DNA of 64,000 nucleotides, taken from contig NZ_FOLS01000023.1 in the NCBI RefSeq assembly GCF_900112375.1, positions 62,001 through 126,000 on the forward strand, read 5' to 3'. Positions 63,669-64,000 of the stretch are shown in pieces. The notes under the pieces are model-generated. The model did no database searches. It was not told the DNA's origin and saw only the letters and a list, made by a program, of their open reading frames with translations. This DNA comes from Pseudomonas citronellolis. GTDB lineage: Bacteria; Pseudomonadota; Gammaproteobacteria; Pseudomonadales; Pseudomonadaceae. How positions within the stretch are numbered: the first letter of the stretch is position 1; every line of letters begins with the position of its first letter. The position numbers were made by a program, and so were the translations under genes.

Positions 63669-64000
63669 ATGCTAACAAAATTCTCCCTAGACCAAGACCT
63701 CTTTAGTTCACAGCATCTTTTAGACGAGACATTAAGCGTTGTACATGAGTATATTTTAGAAAACTGGAACCACTACGGAATACTAATATTCCAAAAAGGT
63801 AGCGAGTTAGAATATAGAAAAAAAATCAAAGATCTTCCTGCAAAATTCCAAAACAAATGGCTCACGGCCTTAAGCCACTCACCTAAACAGGAACTTAACT
63901 CCACTTGGAATCCCTACATAAGCTACAAAGACTTCGACAGTATCTGCACACTATCTAGCATATTTGAAACAGGCATCACCGAAGATACAATAAGCGCTGA
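63669..64000 (+). CDS. Unknown partner gene of the ATPase (truncated by window end)
   Basis: ATG 63669 opens a frame that runs 110 codons to the window end without a stop: MLTKFSLDQDLFSSQHLLDE..., later ENWNHYGILIFQKGSELEYR and SYKDFDSICTL. GGAG lies 9 nt before the ATG, within the end of the ATPase gene, so the two are translationally linked. Same AT-rich composition. I do not recognise the family; no catalytic motif is visible in this part. Confidence 0.8.
   Translation, partial: MLTKFSLDQDLFSSQHLLDETLSVVHEYILENWNHYGILIFQKGSELEYRKKIKDLPAKFQNKWLTALSHSPKQELNSTWNPYISYKDFDSICTLSSIFETGITEDTISA

Overview
This is a high-GC gammaproteobacterial chromosome segment. The sdhCDAB-sucA / gltA divergon, with the same small genes downstream of gltA as in Pseudomonas aeruginosa, and the ant, ben, cat and pca genes point to Pseudomonas, probably the aeruginosa / citronellolis / nitroreducens side of the genus. 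This placement rests on recognised proteins and gene order; no search was run.

Layout. 1-5.5 kb (- strand): TCA-cycle operon sdhCDAB-sucA (sucA cut by the window edge), divergent from gltA (5.87-7.16 kb). 7.5-11 kb: small housekeeping genes (START-domain protein, YkgJ-type cysteine-cluster protein, DMT-family membrane protein, 3-hydroxyisobutyrate-dehydrogenase-like enzyme, DEDD exonuclease, ppnP). 11.1-15.4 kb: antR and antABC (anthranilate to catechol). 15.8-30.2 kb: a long minus-strand operon whose order nbaE-H-J-I-G-F-C-D matches the 2-nitrobenzoate / 3-hydroxyanthranilate meta pathway described from P. fluorescens KU-7. It is followed by an MBL-fold arylsulfatase-like hydrolase, an OprD porin, an MFS transporter, a type-I-sulfatase-like protein and a LysR regulator. 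30.4-36.8 kb: a second, closely similar OprD porin, benE, catBCA and divergent catR. 36.8-46.7 kb: another OprD porin, a probable Tat-exported amidase, benK, benD, benABC and benR. 47-54 kb: a minor-pilin operon fimT-pilV-pilW-pilX-pilY1-pilE. 55-59 kb: pcaK, pcaR, zapE. 59-62.2 kb: a membrane-anchored di-heme cytochrome and a membrane-anchored catalase-family protein. From 62.17 kb composition turns abruptly AT-rich: an OLD/ABC-type ATPase and a tightly coupled unknown gene run off the window, resembling the edge of an acquired (possibly defence) island.

How it works together. Anthranilate (antABC) and benzoate (benABCD) give catechol, which catABC takes to the beta-ketoadipate pathway. 3-Hydroxyanthranilate is opened by nbaC and taken through aminomuconate to pyruvate and acetyl-CoA. 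The porins, MFS carriers, benE, amidase and two sulfatase-like proteins look like uptake and deconjugation functions feeding these routes. Most catabolic transcripts carry an AANAANAA-type motif close to the start codon, as expected for Hfq/Crc catabolite repression. Operators with good matches to BenR, CatR and PcaR sites, and a LysR-type dyad before nbaE, are visible.

Intergenic DNA is crowded with short palindromic repeat families and one approximately 405-bp sequence present as an inverted pair around benR plus the pilin operon. No tRNA, rRNA, CRISPR array, transposase or integrase was seen.
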